DNA from: Planctomycetaceae bacterium
Lineage (GTDB): Bacteria > Planctomycetota > UBA1135 > GCA-002686595
Reading direction: 5' to 3'
Length of the DNA stretch: 55,807 nucleotides
NCBI GenBank assembly: GCA_011525785.1
Contig: WYBT01000034.1
Coordinates: 1 to 55,807, forward strand
The position numbers and the translations under genes were made by a program. Under the pieces are notes generated by a model that worked only from the letters and a program-made list of their open reading frames with translations, did not search any database and was not told where the DNA came from. Positions 25,599-34,815 of the stretch are shown in pieces (the stretch's first letter is position 1; every line of letters begins with the position of its first letter).

Positions 25599-25798
25599 CC
25601 GGGTGCTCCAGCGGCTCTCGCGACACGCCCGAACCGGCCCGCACGTCGGCCGATGGCGCGGCGGTGCGCGAAAGGCTCCTCGATCACGAGATCGAGGACG
25701 CCGGCGAACGCAGCAGCGAGCACAAGGCCGCCGCGCGCCGCCTGGCGGAGCGCTTGGCGATCACGACGCGTGCTGTAATCGCCGCGTCGACGCGCTGA
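25595..25798 (+). CDS. 67-residue protein overlapping the sigma gene
   Basis: The GTG start overlaps the sigma stop in the sequence GTGA, the hallmark of translational coupling. Third codon positions are strongly G/C, as in neighbouring genes, supporting real coding. The first 20 residues are Ser/Pro/Thr-rich and probably disordered. The remainder (AAVRERLLDHEIEDAG, then a basic helix ending ITTRAVIAAST) is helical and charged. There is no signal peptide, membrane span or known domain. Position suggests a sigma-binding regulator, perhaps an anti-sigma or a protease substrate of the CHAT protein, but no motif proves it. Confidence 0.6.
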   Translation: MTGCSSGSRDTPEPARTSADGAAVRERLLDHEIEDAGERSSEHKAAARRLAERLAITTRAVIAASTR

Positions 25799-25842
25799 CC
25801 AGCACGCCTCGAGCCGAGAACTGCGCCGCGCGCCTTCCGCTG

Positions 25843-26442
25843 TCAGTTCTGCGCAGCCGCGAGTTCGGCGAACAGCGCGCGCACCTTGGCGGGGATCCGC
25901 CAGCGGCGTTCTTCGGAGGTGGGCGCGTAGCGCACGACCTTGACGCCGAAGCCGACCGCCGCGTCGCGCAGGCGCGTCGAGGCGCCGCCGCACCACACGC
26001 GGGCGCCGGAGCGTGCGTCGTAGAGCGCGAGTTCGACGCCGCCGACTTCGAAGCGCGCGGCGTTGGCGGCCGAGAAGAGCGGGTCGAGGCGCTCTTCGTG
26101 GAGTTCGACCCACAGCTTGGGGACGGCGATGTAGTCGGCGTTCACGGCAGTCGTGGGCGTCAGGCCGCGCGCGGCGAACTGCTCGTCGGCGCACAGGCGG
26201 ACTTCTTCGAGCAAGCCGGCGTCTTCGACTTCCAGCCGCGGCGAGCTGCTCGCGCTTGTCGAGTCGATGGCCGCGGTTCCGGCCGGAGCTTCCTCGAACC
26301 ACACGTAGCTAGCGGGCTGGCGCAACACGCCGCTCGACTCGCAGCGCGTGTCGACCTTGACGCTAGCGCAGCTCGCGGCGAAGAGCGCGAAGGCGAGCAG
26401 CGGGAAGAGCCAGAACTTCACGGCGCGAAAGCTGGTGAACAT
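25843..26442 (-). CDS. DUF4136-like lipoprotein
   Basis: 199 residues. The signal peptide ends in the lipobox-like LFAASC, so a lipid-anchored periplasmic product is expected. The mature part has the strand order of DUF4136-type lipoproteins: YVWFEE near the start, a helix with EQFAARGL, then ADYIAVPKLWVEL and VELALYDARSGARVWCGGAS. The family's function is not known. An in-frame GTG eight codons in (VKFWLFP) would also leave a good signal peptide. It is convergent with the small gene at 25595. Confidence 0.72.
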   Translation of the reverse strand: MFTSFRAVKFWLFPLLAFALFAASCASVKVDTRCESSGVLRQPASYVWFEEAPAGTAAIDSTSASSSPRLEVEDAGLLEEVRLCADEQFAARGLTPTTAVNADYIAVPKLWVELHEERLDPLFSAANAARFEVGGVELALYDARSGARVWCGGASTRLRDAAVGFGVKVVRYAPTSEERRWRIPAKVRALFAELAAAQN

Positions 26443-26693
26443 GGCCGCCGCTTGTAGTCGCGCAGCGCGGACGGAACAAGGCGAGAACGCGGCGCAGCTT
26501 CTTTATGAAGCGCCCGAGCGGCGGTTTGGCGGAGTGCCAGCCGACCGGATCCGAGCTGCGAGCACTGCGTCCAGCGCCAACTCGCGCGCGGGCTCGTTGC
26601 AGCTCGCGGAGAGCGGCTCGTGCCTCGGACTGCGCCTGAACTCGCTGGAGAATCTGCCGCCGTTCGCGCGGCCACTTGCGACTGCGCAGGCCG

Positions 26694-27671
26694 TTACCGG
26701 CCCTGCGAATCCTCTGCGGCGCCGCGCGCCGCCGCCGCACGGCGCAGGCGGTCGTTGATCGCGCGACCCAGGCCCTCGTCGGGGACGGGCTCGGCCACGA
26801 TCAAGTCAGCGCCGCAGGCGTCGAGCTCGCGCAGCGCTGCGAACAGGTTGCGCGCAGCTTCGCGCAGGTCGCCCGAAGGCGAGAGCGTGCGGCACGCGAA
26901 CGCGGCGTGCTGCGTGCGGAAGGCGAGCACGGCGAGCCGCGCGGGAGAGCCGTGCGCGAGGTGCTCGAGCGGCGAACCGATGACGAGCGGCGTGCGCGGC
27001 GCGTAATGCGCGGCCAACATGCCCGGCGCGGCGGGCGTCGAACGACTCGCCGCGGGCGCGAGCGCTCCAACGAACGGCTCGAGCGCCTCGAGCGGCACGC
27101 CGCCGGGTCGGTAGAGCACCGCTCGCCCCGCTTCCCAACCGACGATCGTGCTCTCGACGCCGACCTCGCACGGGCCGCCGTCGAGCACGTAGCCGAGCGC
27201 GTCACCGAGTTGCTCGACAACGTGCTCGGCCGTTGTCGGACTCACGCGGCCGAACAAATTCGCGCTGGGCGCGGCGAGCGGGAACGCCAGTCGCTCGAGC
27301 AGTCGCGCGGTCAGCGGATGCGCAGGCGAGCGTAGCGCGACGGTGTCGAGCCCGCTGGTGACGACGTCGGGAACGAGCGCGCGCTTGGGCAGCACGAGCG
27401 TCAGCGGACCGGGCCAGAACGCCGCCATGAGCTCGCGCGCCGCCGCGGGCACGTCGCGCACGAGCTCCTCGGCCGCTTGCGCCGAGCGCACGTGCACGAT
27501 CAGCGGGTCGAAGCTCGGCCGCCGCTTGGCCTCGAAGATCGCAAGGCACGCGCGCTCGTCGAGCGCGTTGGCCGCCAGGCCGTAGACCGTCTCGGTCGGG
27601 ATCGCGACGAGCTCGCCCGCCTCGAGCCGCCGCGCGGCCTCTTCGATGTCGTTGCCGATCCGCGCCGCCAT
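26694..27671 (-). CDS. tsaC: L-threonylcarbamoyladenylate synthase (Sua5/YrdC/YwlC family)
   Basis: 325 residues from the ATG at 27671. The YrdC-type domain carries IPTETVYGLAANA, then AKRRPSFDPLIVHV and SAPSANLFGRVSPTTAEHV, all characteristic. The protein continues past about residue 200 into a C-terminal Sua5 domain (APGMLAAHYAPRTPL is the linker/Sua5 signature), so it is the long Sua5 form. It makes threonylcarbamoyl-AMP from threonine, bicarbonate and ATP for the tRNA t6A37 modification. It diverges from the SGNH gene at 27733 over 61 nt, and none of the other t6A genes is nearby. The frame extends upstream without conserved sequence. Confidence 0.93.
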   Translation of the reverse strand: MAARIGNDIEEAARRLEAGELVAIPTETVYGLAANALDERACLAIFEAKRRPSFDPLIVHVRSAQAAEELVRDVPAAARELMAAFWPGPLTLVLPKRALVPDVVTSGLDTVALRSPAHPLTARLLERLAFPLAAPSANLFGRVSPTTAEHVVEQLGDALGYVLDGGPCEVGVESTIVGWEAGRAVLYRPGGVPLEALEPFVGALAPAASRSTPAAPGMLAAHYAPRTPLVIGSPLEHLAHGSPARLAVLAFRTQHAAFACRTLSPSGDLREAARNLFAALRELDACGADLIVAEPVPDEGLGRAINDRLRRAAAARGAAEDSQGR

Positions 27672-27732
27672 GTGACTGCCGGGCGCGAACCTACACCACT
27701 CGAGCGACGCGACGCTATCGTCGAGCGCCCGC

Positions 27733-29292
27733 GTGAGCCCCACGAGCCCCCAGCCCGCCCCCCGAGGCGCCGCGCGCGCCCGTCGCTGGCTGTTGCGCGC
27801 GGCGCTGGTGGCCGTCGGCGCCTTCGCGGCGAGCGAACTCGCGCTGCGCTGGCTCCTGTTCTCGACGTCGCTGGAGAGCACGCGCGTCGCCGAGCGCGTG
27901 CGCAACGCCGCGAGCTTCGCCGACTCACAGTACGAGGAGCTGTACTGGGAGCTGCGCGACCACTTCCTGCGCGCGAAGGGCGAGCCCAAGCACGCGGAGT
28001 GGCACGCAGAACTGGGCTGGACGAGCGGACTGTTCGATCCGCAGACCTACGCGCACCGCGACGACGATCCGACCAGCAACAAGCGGCCGGTGCTGCTGTT
28101 CGGCGACTCGTACGCGCAGGGCGTGACGGGCCTGGAGGACAGCTTCCAGACGCTGTTCGTGCTCAGCGAGGCGGGACGCACGCACCAACTGCTCAACTAC
28201 GGCGTCGGCGGCTACGGCGCAGATCAGGTGGCGCTGCTCGTCGAGCGCGCGCTCGAGCGCTTCGAGGGCCGCGACCCGCTGGTTTTGATCGGCCTGCTCG
28301 TCGACGACGACTTCGACCGCTGCGTGCTCACCACGCGCGAGCAGCCCAAGCCGCGCTTCGTGCTCCGCGACGGGCAGCTCGAACTGCTCGGCGAAGTTCC
28401 CAAGTACGAGGAGCGCTTCGGCGACGGTCCGCCGTTCACGCCCTCATACCTGTGGCGGGCGTTCACGCGCGGCGCGAGGTGGCTCCCGCGGCGCGTGCGA
28501 CACGCACTCTCCGGATTTCCGGCGCTGGATCGCGAGAAGGAGGAGCTGGGGCGCGCCGTCGTCGCGCGGATGATCGCCGCAGTGCGCGCGCGCGGGCTCG
28601 AGCCCGTGTTCATCGCCTTCCACAATCTGCCCTCGATCGAGCACGTCGAGTTGCTCGGCTGGCGCCGCGACGTGCTCCACGCGCCTGTGGCGAGCGCCGG
28701 CGCGCGGCTGATCGACTTGCGGGCGGGCATGCTCGAGTTCAGCGCGCGCTCGGGCGAGGCGCTGGAGGGCTGGTACGACCACTTGCCCACGCGCGGCGGC
28801 CACTACAACGCGCGCGGCAATCGCGTGGCGCTCGAGCTGATCGCCGCGCAACTGTGGCCAGCGCACTCCGCAAGCGCGCCGCTGAGCGTGCGCGACTGGT
28901 CCGAGCGCGTGTTGCGCGGACCGCAGGCCAGCGCCGAGTTCGAGGCCTGGCCCAGCGCGGCCTTCGCGGCGCCCGAGCTGCGGCCGCGGCTGAGCCTGCT
29001 GGTCGGCGCGGAAGGTCCCACCGAGGTGCGCTACGAACTCGGGCCGGGCGTCGCGGGCTTCGAGGCCACAGCGGTGCTCGCTTCGCAGCCCGATGCGGCG
29101 CGTGCAAGCGTCGAGCTCACGCTCCTGCGCGACGGAGAAGTCGTGTTCGCGAGCACGCTGCGAGCCGACGCTCCGCGCGCGCGCATCGAAGTCGACTTGC
29201 GCGGCGCCGAGAGCCTGACCGTGCGCGCCTCCGACGCTGGCGACGGCCTCGCGGGCGACTGGATCGCGCTGGTTCAGCCGCGCTTTCGCTGA
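27733..29292 (+). CDS. SGNH hydrolase with C-terminal NPCBM-like domain
   Basis: 519 residues from a GTG. Residues 17-43 form a membrane anchor. The SGNH block I is VLLFGDSYAQGVTG, a Gly/Asn block (NYGVGGYGADQV) follows, and the C-terminal His lies in GGHYNARGNRVAL. From about residue 425 a beta-rich domain fits the NPCBM/NEW2 type: VELTLLRDGEVVFAS, then LTVRASDAGDGLAGDW. This domain probably binds carbohydrate, so an envelope or polysaccharide esterase/acyltransferase is likely. The start is chosen because it directly precedes the anchor; an upstream extension would run into the tsaC promoter region. Confidence 0.78.
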   Translation: MSPTSPQPAPRGAARARRWLLRAALVAVGAFAASELALRWLLFSTSLESTRVAERVRNAASFADSQYEELYWELRDHFLRAKGEPKHAEWHAELGWTSGLFDPQTYAHRDDDPTSNKRPVLLFGDSYAQGVTGLEDSFQTLFVLSEAGRTHQLLNYGVGGYGADQVALLVERALERFEGRDPLVLIGLLVDDDFDRCVLTTREQPKPRFVLRDGQLELLGEVPKYEERFGDGPPFTPSYLWRAFTRGARWLPRRVRHALSGFPALDREKEELGRAVVARMIAAVRARGLEPVFIAFHNLPSIEHVELLGWRRDVLHAPVASAGARLIDLRAGMLEFSARSGEALEGWYDHLPTRGGHYNARGNRVALELIAAQLWPAHSASAPLSVRDWSERVLRGPQASAEFEAWPSAAFAAPELRPRLSLLVGAEGPTEVRYELGPGVAGFEATAVLASQPDAARASVELTLLRDGEVVFASTLRADAPRARIEVDLRGAESLTVRASDAGDGLAGDWIALVQPRFR

Positions 29293-29392
29293 GCGTCGGC
29301 GCGCGAATCGGCCGCTCAGCGCATTGCGCAGCGCGGGCGGCGCGCGCAGGATTCGCGGCTCCCCCCACTCCGTTCACGAGCCCCGCCGCCCC

Positions 29393-30115
29393 ATGCTGTT
29401 CCGATCCGCACTGCTGTCCGTCCTCGCCTTCGCCGCCGCCTGCAGCGCGCCCCGCAACGACGCGCCGCCGAGCGCACCGCCCGAACGCGGCGCCAGCGTC
29501 AAGCCGGGCATCAACAAGGACTTCCTCGATCCCAATCTGGACGTCAAGCGCTTCGTCGAGCGCTTCGAGACCGAGAGCCGCGAGATCTACTCCGAGCGCG
29601 AGGCGATCGTCGCGCGCGTGGGGCTGAAGCCGGGCCAGCGCGTCGCGGACATCGGCGCGGGCACGGGGCTGTTCACGTACATCTTCGCCGAGCGCGTCGG
29701 GCCCAAGGGCAAGGTCTACGCGGTCGACATCGCCAAGGGCTTCGTCGAGCGCATCAGCGCGGGCGCGGTCGAGCGCAAGCTCACCAACGTCGAAGGCGTG
29801 CTGTGCACCGAAGACGACGCGCGCTTGCCGGCGAACTCGGTCGACGTCGCCTTCGTGTGCGACACCTACCACCACTTCGAATACCCGGCTGCGACGCTGG
29901 CTACGATCCACCGCGCGCTCGTGCGCGGCGGCGAGCTGATCGTGATCGACTTCCACCGCATCGAGGGCGTCTCGCGCGAGTGGACCTTGAACCACGTGCG
30001 CGCGGGCCAGGAAGTGTTCACGCAGGAGATCGAGGCCGCGGGCTTCGAGCTGGTCGGAGTGCAGACGCCCGAGGGCCTGAAGGAAAACTACTTCCTGCGC
30101 TTCCGTCGGCGCTGA
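29393..30115 (+). CDS. SAM-dependent methyltransferase with lipoprotein-type signal peptide
   Basis: 240 residues from the ATG at 29393. The N-terminus MLFRSALLSVLAFAAACSA is a signal peptide with lipobox AAAC. A class I methyltransferase fold follows: motif I VADIGAGTGLFT, acidic KVYAVDIA after strand 2, ARLPANSVDVAFVCDTYHHF, and a C-terminal LKENYFLRFRRR. An exported methyltransferase is odd because SAM is cytoplasmic, yet similar signal-peptide-bearing proteins occur in other bacteria. Substrate unknown. It starts 101 nt after the SGNH gene, on the same strand, possibly in the same unit. Confidence 0.83.
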   Translation: MLFRSALLSVLAFAAACSAPRNDAPPSAPPERGASVKPGINKDFLDPNLDVKRFVERFETESREIYSEREAIVARVGLKPGQRVADIGAGTGLFTYIFAERVGPKGKVYAVDIAKGFVERISAGAVERKLTNVEGVLCTEDDARLPANSVDVAFVCDTYHHFEYPAATLATIHRALVRGGELIVIDFHRIEGVSREWTLNHVRAGQEVFTQEIEAAGFELVGVQTPEGLKENYFLRFRRR

Positions 30116-30136
30116 GTTCGCCGGCGAGCACGCTCC

Positions 30137-31702
30137 TCAGGCCTGCGGTCGGAGGCGCCAGACGCGCGCCCGACCGCGCTCGAGCACGAGCTCCGCGCGA
30201 CGCGCGAGCCAGGCCGCGAGCGGCGCGGGCACGGCGTTCGGCGTGACGTCGACCAGAAGGCGCGCGCCGCGCTGCACGAGGTCCTCGAGCCGGCGTTCGT
30301 CGAGCCCATCGACGGGCACGACCCACCCGCGGCGATGAGCGTGGTAGAGGATGCGCGGATCCTCGAAGTTGTTGCGCCGATCCCAGTAGGTGTCGTGCTC
30401 GGGCTTCTCGGCGCGGATCACGGCTAGTTCGTCGGCCGTCGAAACGCTCTCCAGCGCCTTGGCGATCTCGACCACGTCGGCGCTGGCGCTGCGCTCCTTG
30501 AAGCTGCTCTCGCGCGCCAACTGCCAGCCCGCATGCGCGAAGAGCGCGAGCGCGAACAGCGCCGCGAACCAGCGCGGCGTGCGCTGCGGCCAGGCGCGCG
30601 CGACGAAGAACGAGCCGGCGAAGGCCGCGAAGGCGTGGTAGTTCGCGCCCATGCCCACGTTGTGGCTGTAGCGCAGCGTCCCGACCAGCCCCAGAAGAAC
30701 CGCGCCGAGCAGCACGCCGTCGGTGAGATCGAAGCGCCGGCGCAGCGCGAGCACCGCCAGCGCGGCGACTCCGAAGAACGACAGCCCGTAGCGCGCCGTG
30801 GTCTTGGCGAGGTGCACGTACAAGTCGAGCTCGAACAGGTGCTGCAGCCGCGGAAACTTGGTGTCGCCGCCGCTGATCACGCCGAAGGTCAGGCCGGTCT
30901 CGGCGTGCAGCTGCGCGCCGCGCGCGAGCCAGGCTACGACCAGCGCGAGCGCGCACAACGCGGCCCCCCACACGCGCGCTTCGCGCAAGCGCGCGGGCGC
31001 TAGCAGCGCCGTCCAGCCCAGCAGCACGAGTCCGGCCTGCAGCGCCGTGGCCTTTTGCAGCACAGCCAACGCGAGCGCCGCAGCGGCGAGCCACAGCGCG
31101 CTGGAGCGGCCGTCCGCGAGGAACGCGACGTAGGTGGTGATGCCGGCGACGCTCAACGCCAGGCTCAGCGCATCGGGCGTGACGCGCGAAGAAAGCAGCA
31201 CGGCCTGACCGCTGGCGAGGAACACCAGCGTCCCGGCGAGCGCGGCGGGGCCGCCGCTGCGCTGCTCGAGCAGCCGGTGCAGCGCGAGGCTCGTCAGCAC
31301 GATGCAGAACAGCGAAATCAAGCGGCCAGGCCACTCCACATCGCCTGCGATGCGCAGCACCAGCGCGACCAGCGCCTGGTAGAGCGGGAACTCGCACTCG
31401 ACGGCGCCGTCGCTGTCCCCGCGCCAGTCCACGCGCGGCCGCGTCAGATCGAAGCCGTCGATCAGGAAGTTGCGCGCGATGGCCTGCGTGTCGCACTCGC
31501 GCCACGAGGCGTGGATGCCGTGCGGAGTCACGGCCGCCCAGCTCGCCAGCGCGAACAGCGCCAGTGCGAAGGCCAGCCAGCGACGTCCGGGGCGCCACAC
31601 GGACGCTTGCGCCGTCAGCCAACGAGTTCGCGGCCGAGCGATCTTGGGGATGGGATCGGACAAGGGACTGGCGAGCGCTGGGGGGCGCGAGAGCGCGCGC
31701 AC
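30137..31702 (-). CDS. GT39-like polytopic membrane glycosyltransferase
   Basis: 521 residues from a GTG at 31702. The frame is open to 31801, but the extra residues are poorly hydrophobic and unlike family N-termini; later GTG or TTG starts before the first membrane span are also possible. About ten hydrophobic spans follow, beginning near WLAFALALFALASWAA. The first extracytoplasmic loop carries WRECDTQAIARNF, equivalent to the acidic motif of protein/lipid mannosyltransferase-like GT39/ArnT proteins. A soluble C-terminal domain follows (from about EIAKALESVSTADELAV). It probably transfers a sugar from a lipid carrier, acceptor unknown. It is convergent with the methyltransferase gene. Confidence 0.78.
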   Translation of the reverse strand: MRALSRPPALASPLSDPIPKIARPRTRWLTAQASVWRPGRRWLAFALALFALASWAAVTPHGIHASWRECDTQAIARNFLIDGFDLTRPRVDWRGDSDGAVECEFPLYQALVALVLRIAGDVEWPGRLISLFCIVLTSLALHRLLEQRSGGPAALAGTLVFLASGQAVLLSSRVTPDALSLALSVAGITTYVAFLADGRSSALWLAAAALALAVLQKATALQAGLVLLGWTALLAPARLREARVWGAALCALALVVAWLARGAQLHAETGLTFGVISGGDTKFPRLQHLFELDLYVHLAKTTARYGLSFFGVAALAVLALRRRFDLTDGVLLGAVLLGLVGTLRYSHNVGMGANYHAFAAFAGSFFVARAWPQRTPRWFAALFALALFAHAGWQLARESSFKERSASADVVEIAKALESVSTADELAVIRAEKPEHDTYWDRRNNFEDPRILYHAHRRGWVVPVDGLDERRLEDLVQRGARLLVDVTPNAVPAPLAAWLARRAELVLERGRARVWRLRPQA

Positions 31703-31858
31703 CAAGTGCGGCGCCGACGAACTCGAACGTCGCGCGGAGTCTAGCGGCGCGTGTCGCCGTGCGATCAAGCTCTTTTGAAGCGTCTGCGCAGCTCGCACCA
31801 ACGCCGCGCGGCGCCGCGAGAACCCGCGAATTTCGCGAGGATTTCTGAAGAATTCCGC

Positions 31859-34759
31859 TCAGCGCTTCGCGTTCAGCGCGTCGACGGCGCGCGTGTAGCG
31901 CGGTTCGTCCGCGAGCGCATCGAACACGCCATCGCGCAAGTGCTCGCGCGTCTGTGAGTCGATCTGCGGCTCGTCGACGAGTCGCTCGAGTTGCTCGAGT
32001 GAGCGCTCGCGCCAACCCTCCGCGCTCTCAGACTCGACTCCAGAGTGAAGAGAACAGCGCAAGAACAAGGAAGCCGCATATGCGCGGTCGTAGGCGCGCG
32101 GCGCCAGCTCGACCAAGCGCTCAGCGGCCCGCGCGCCCGCCTGCGGATCGCCCAGCTCCAGCCGCGCGTCACCCAGATTCGCAGCAGCCCAGGCCAGCGC
32201 CCGGCGCAGGCTGCCGTCGCGATCGCGCTCGAGCAGCGGCGTCCCCAGCTCGAGCGCGCGCTCGAACGCTGCGGCGCCTTCGTCCGTGGGGCCCAGGCCC
32301 GCGCCCATCTGCATCCACACCAGCGCCCGCGAGCGCTGCTGCCAACTCGAGAGCGCCGCGCGCTTCTCCAGCCCGTCGTACACCTCGGCCGCGCGCCGCA
32401 GGTGCTCGAGGCGCCGACCGGGCTCCTGCTGCATGGTCGCGATCAGGCTGCGGTTGTAGAGCGCGGACCCGAGCCCATCGGCGTGCATCGGACGCGAGGG
32501 GAAGTCGCGCACGAGCGCCTCGAACAGCTCGATCGCGCTGTCGTATTCGCGCGCGGCGCCGTCGAGGTCGCGCAGCTGCATCAGGCGCAGGGCCAGGTCG
32601 GCGCGCGCCTGCGCCTCGCGCTGGCTCGCCATGGGATGTCCTGGCCGCTCACGCGCGAGCTCGGCCAGCAACGCGATCGCGCGCTCGAGCCAGAGCTTGT
32701 CGGCGCGCGGGTCGCGCACCGTCGAGATGTCGCCCACCAGCTCGTGCGGCGTCGCGCCCAGCCCGTGCAGCGCTCGCACGAGGTCGAAACGCAGCTCCCA
32801 GGCCGCGCCCTGGGCCGCAGCCAGCGGCTCGAGCTCCGCCACGGCGCTGCGCAGCAGTTCCTCGCGGCCTTCGGCGAGGCCGGTGCGCGCCAACACGTCC
32901 GCCAGCTCGACGCGCGCGCGCGAACGCGAGCGCGCCAGCAGCTCACCGGCGCCTGCGAGCGCCTCGAAACGCCGGAGAGCGTCCTCGAGCGCCTCGCGCG
33001 CCGCCGTCAGATCGCCCTGGAGCTTGAGCACCTCGCCCTGGCGGTACTCGCAGATCGCGCGCTGCAGCGCGAGCGCGTCGTTCGGCGCTTCGGCCAGCAG
33101 CGCGTCGAGCTCGAGCGCCTGGCGCGCGAGCAACTCCAGCGCGGCGCCGAACTCCCCCATCTCGGCGCGGATCGCGGCGCTGCGGTGCAGCGTCTGCGCG
33201 TGGCGCGCGCGCTGGCTGCGGGTCTCGACCGGCTCAGCGAGCAGTCGCTCCTGCAGCTCGAGCGCATCTTCGAGCAGCGCGCGCCGCACGGGCTCGGAGC
33301 GCGGCGTGTCCACCAGCGCCTCGCCGCCGACGCGCGAGAGCATGCGGTCGACGGCTTCGTGCGCGTGCTCGAGCGCGTCCTGGGCGCGCGCGCGCTCGAG
33401 CTCGGTCGCGTCGCGCTGCTTCGTCACCTGTTCGAGCGCACTCGCGAGTTCCTCCGCGCTGCGCTCGATGGCCTCGTTCTTGTCGGCGATCACGTTGCGG
33501 GCGCGGTGCTCGCGCCAGGCGAGCAGCGACGGGGCCGCCAGGGCCAGCGCGCCCGCGAGCGCCCAGCCGGGGTGACGGCGCACCCACAGCGCCGCGAGTC
33601 GCAGCGGGCTGGCCGCGCGCGCTTCGATCGCTCGCCCCTCGAGCACCGCGCCGAGGTCGCGCGCAAAATCCGCGGCGCTGGCGTAGCGCTCCTTGGGATC
33701 GAGCGCCGTCGCCGTCTGGACGACCGTCTCGAGCTCGCGCGAGATGCGCGAGTCGATGCGGCGCAAATCGCGCGGCACGCCGAAGCCCGCGCCCTCCGTG
33801 CGGCGCACTTGCGCGCTCTCGTCGAACGGCAGCTTGCCCGCCAGCAGCTCGTACAGCGTGACGCCCAGCGCGAACACATCGGTGCGCGGATCGACGCGCC
33901 GCTCGCCGCGCAGCTGCTCGGGGCTCATGTAGGCCAGCGTTCCGACGCGCAGCCCGGTGCGCGTGAGGCGTTGCTGAGCTGGCGCGACCTGGCTGTCGAT
34001 GTCGCTGGCGAGGCCGAAGTCGACCCACAGCACGCGCCCGCCGCGCGTGACCATCAAGTTCGAAGGCTTGACGTCGCGATGCACCACGCCGCGGCGGTGC
34101 GCGTGCTCGAGCGCCTCCGCCGCTTCGCGCGCGATGCGCGTGCAGACTGCGGGCCAGTCGCCGTCGTACAGCGACGAGGTGGGCTCGCGCGGGTCGGCGC
34201 CGAGTTGCTCGAGCGCGGACACCAAGTGCGCGCCGCTGCGCTCCGACGCCGGCGTGCTCTCGAGCACATCGAGCACCGCGGAGAGCGAGGCCCCGCGAAT
34301 GCGCTCCATCGCGAAGTAGGGCGTGCCCAGCTCCTCGCCGACGGCGTAGATCGGAACGATGCCGGGGTGCGCGAGGCTCGCGATGACCGCGACTTCGCGG
34401 CGGAAGCGCTCGCGCTGACCGGGGAAGAGCAACTGCTCGGGCCGCACCAGCTTCAATGCGACCTCGCGATCGAGCGAGAGCTGGCGCGCGCGGTAGACGA
34501 CGCCCATGCCGCCCTGGCCGAGTGCGTCGGAAAGCTCGAAATCGCCCAGGCGCTGCGGCGTCGCGCGGCCGGAGCTGGCCGTGTCCGCGAGGCCGGTGTC
34601 GACCAGCCAGCGCAGGCGCCGGCGCACCGCTGTCGCGCGCTCGGGATGCTGCGCGAGCAGCGCTTCGAGCGCCTGCGGACCTTCGCGCTCGAGCAAGTCG
34701 AGCGCCTCGCTGACGAGTTGCTCGACCGGACTGGGGGCCGTTTCGTCGGAAGTGCTCAT
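31859..34759 (-). CDS. Hanks-type Ser/Thr protein kinase with TPR-like C-terminus
   Basis: 966 residues. An N-terminal helix bundle (1-70) precedes a kinase domain: Gly loop LGQGGMGVVYRA (80-91), K103 in VALKLV, HRDVKPSN near 226, DFG in WVDFGLA and the SPEQ of the activation segment end. All catalytic residues are retained, so it should be active. A single membrane span (about 395-420, LAGALALAAPSLLAW) leads to a long coiled coil and alpha-helical TPR-like repeats. The layout is common in Planctomycetota. The gene diverges from an ECF sigma gene across 56 nt, a frequent pairing. The arrangement suggests kinase control of that sigma factor, not shown by sequence. Confidence 0.93.
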   Translation of the reverse strand: MSTSDETAPSPVEQLVSEALDLLEREGPQALEALLAQHPERATAVRRRLRWLVDTGLADTASSGRATPQRLGDFELSDALGQGGMGVVYRARQLSLDREVALKLVRPEQLLFPGQRERFRREVAVIASLAHPGIVPIYAVGEELGTPYFAMERIRGASLSAVLDVLESTPASERSGAHLVSALEQLGADPREPTSSLYDGDWPAVCTRIAREAAEALEHAHRRGVVHRDVKPSNLMVTRGGRVLWVDFGLASDIDSQVAPAQQRLTRTGLRVGTLAYMSPEQLRGERRVDPRTDVFALGVTLYELLAGKLPFDESAQVRRTEGAGFGVPRDLRRIDSRISRELETVVQTATALDPKERYASAADFARDLGAVLEGRAIEARAASPLRLAALWVRRHPGWALAGALALAAPSLLAWREHRARNVIADKNEAIERSAEELASALEQVTKQRDATELERARAQDALEHAHEAVDRMLSRVGGEALVDTPRSEPVRRALLEDALELQERLLAEPVETRSQRARHAQTLHRSAAIRAEMGEFGAALELLARQALELDALLAEAPNDALALQRAICEYRQGEVLKLQGDLTAAREALEDALRRFEALAGAGELLARSRSRARVELADVLARTGLAEGREELLRSAVAELEPLAAAQGAAWELRFDLVRALHGLGATPHELVGDISTVRDPRADKLWLERAIALLAELARERPGHPMASQREAQARADLALRLMQLRDLDGAAREYDSAIELFEALVRDFPSRPMHADGLGSALYNRSLIATMQQEPGRRLEHLRRAAEVYDGLEKRAALSSWQQRSRALVWMQMGAGLGPTDEGAAAFERALELGTPLLERDRDGSLRRALAWAAANLGDARLELGDPQAGARAAERLVELAPRAYDRAYAASLFLRCSLHSGVESESAEGWRERSLEQLERLVDEPQIDSQTREHLRDGVFDALADEPRYTRAVDALNAKR

Positions 34760-34815
34760 GACTGGCGGGCTTGGTCTAATCTCGCGGGGCGCGGCCCGGC
34801 GCCGACGACGCAGCG
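34760..34815. promoter_or_regulatory. Shared promoter region, kinase / ECF sigma
   Basis: Only 56 nt separate the divergent starts, so the promoters must overlap each other or the coding ends. No clear motif could be chosen by eye. Confidence 0.5.
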
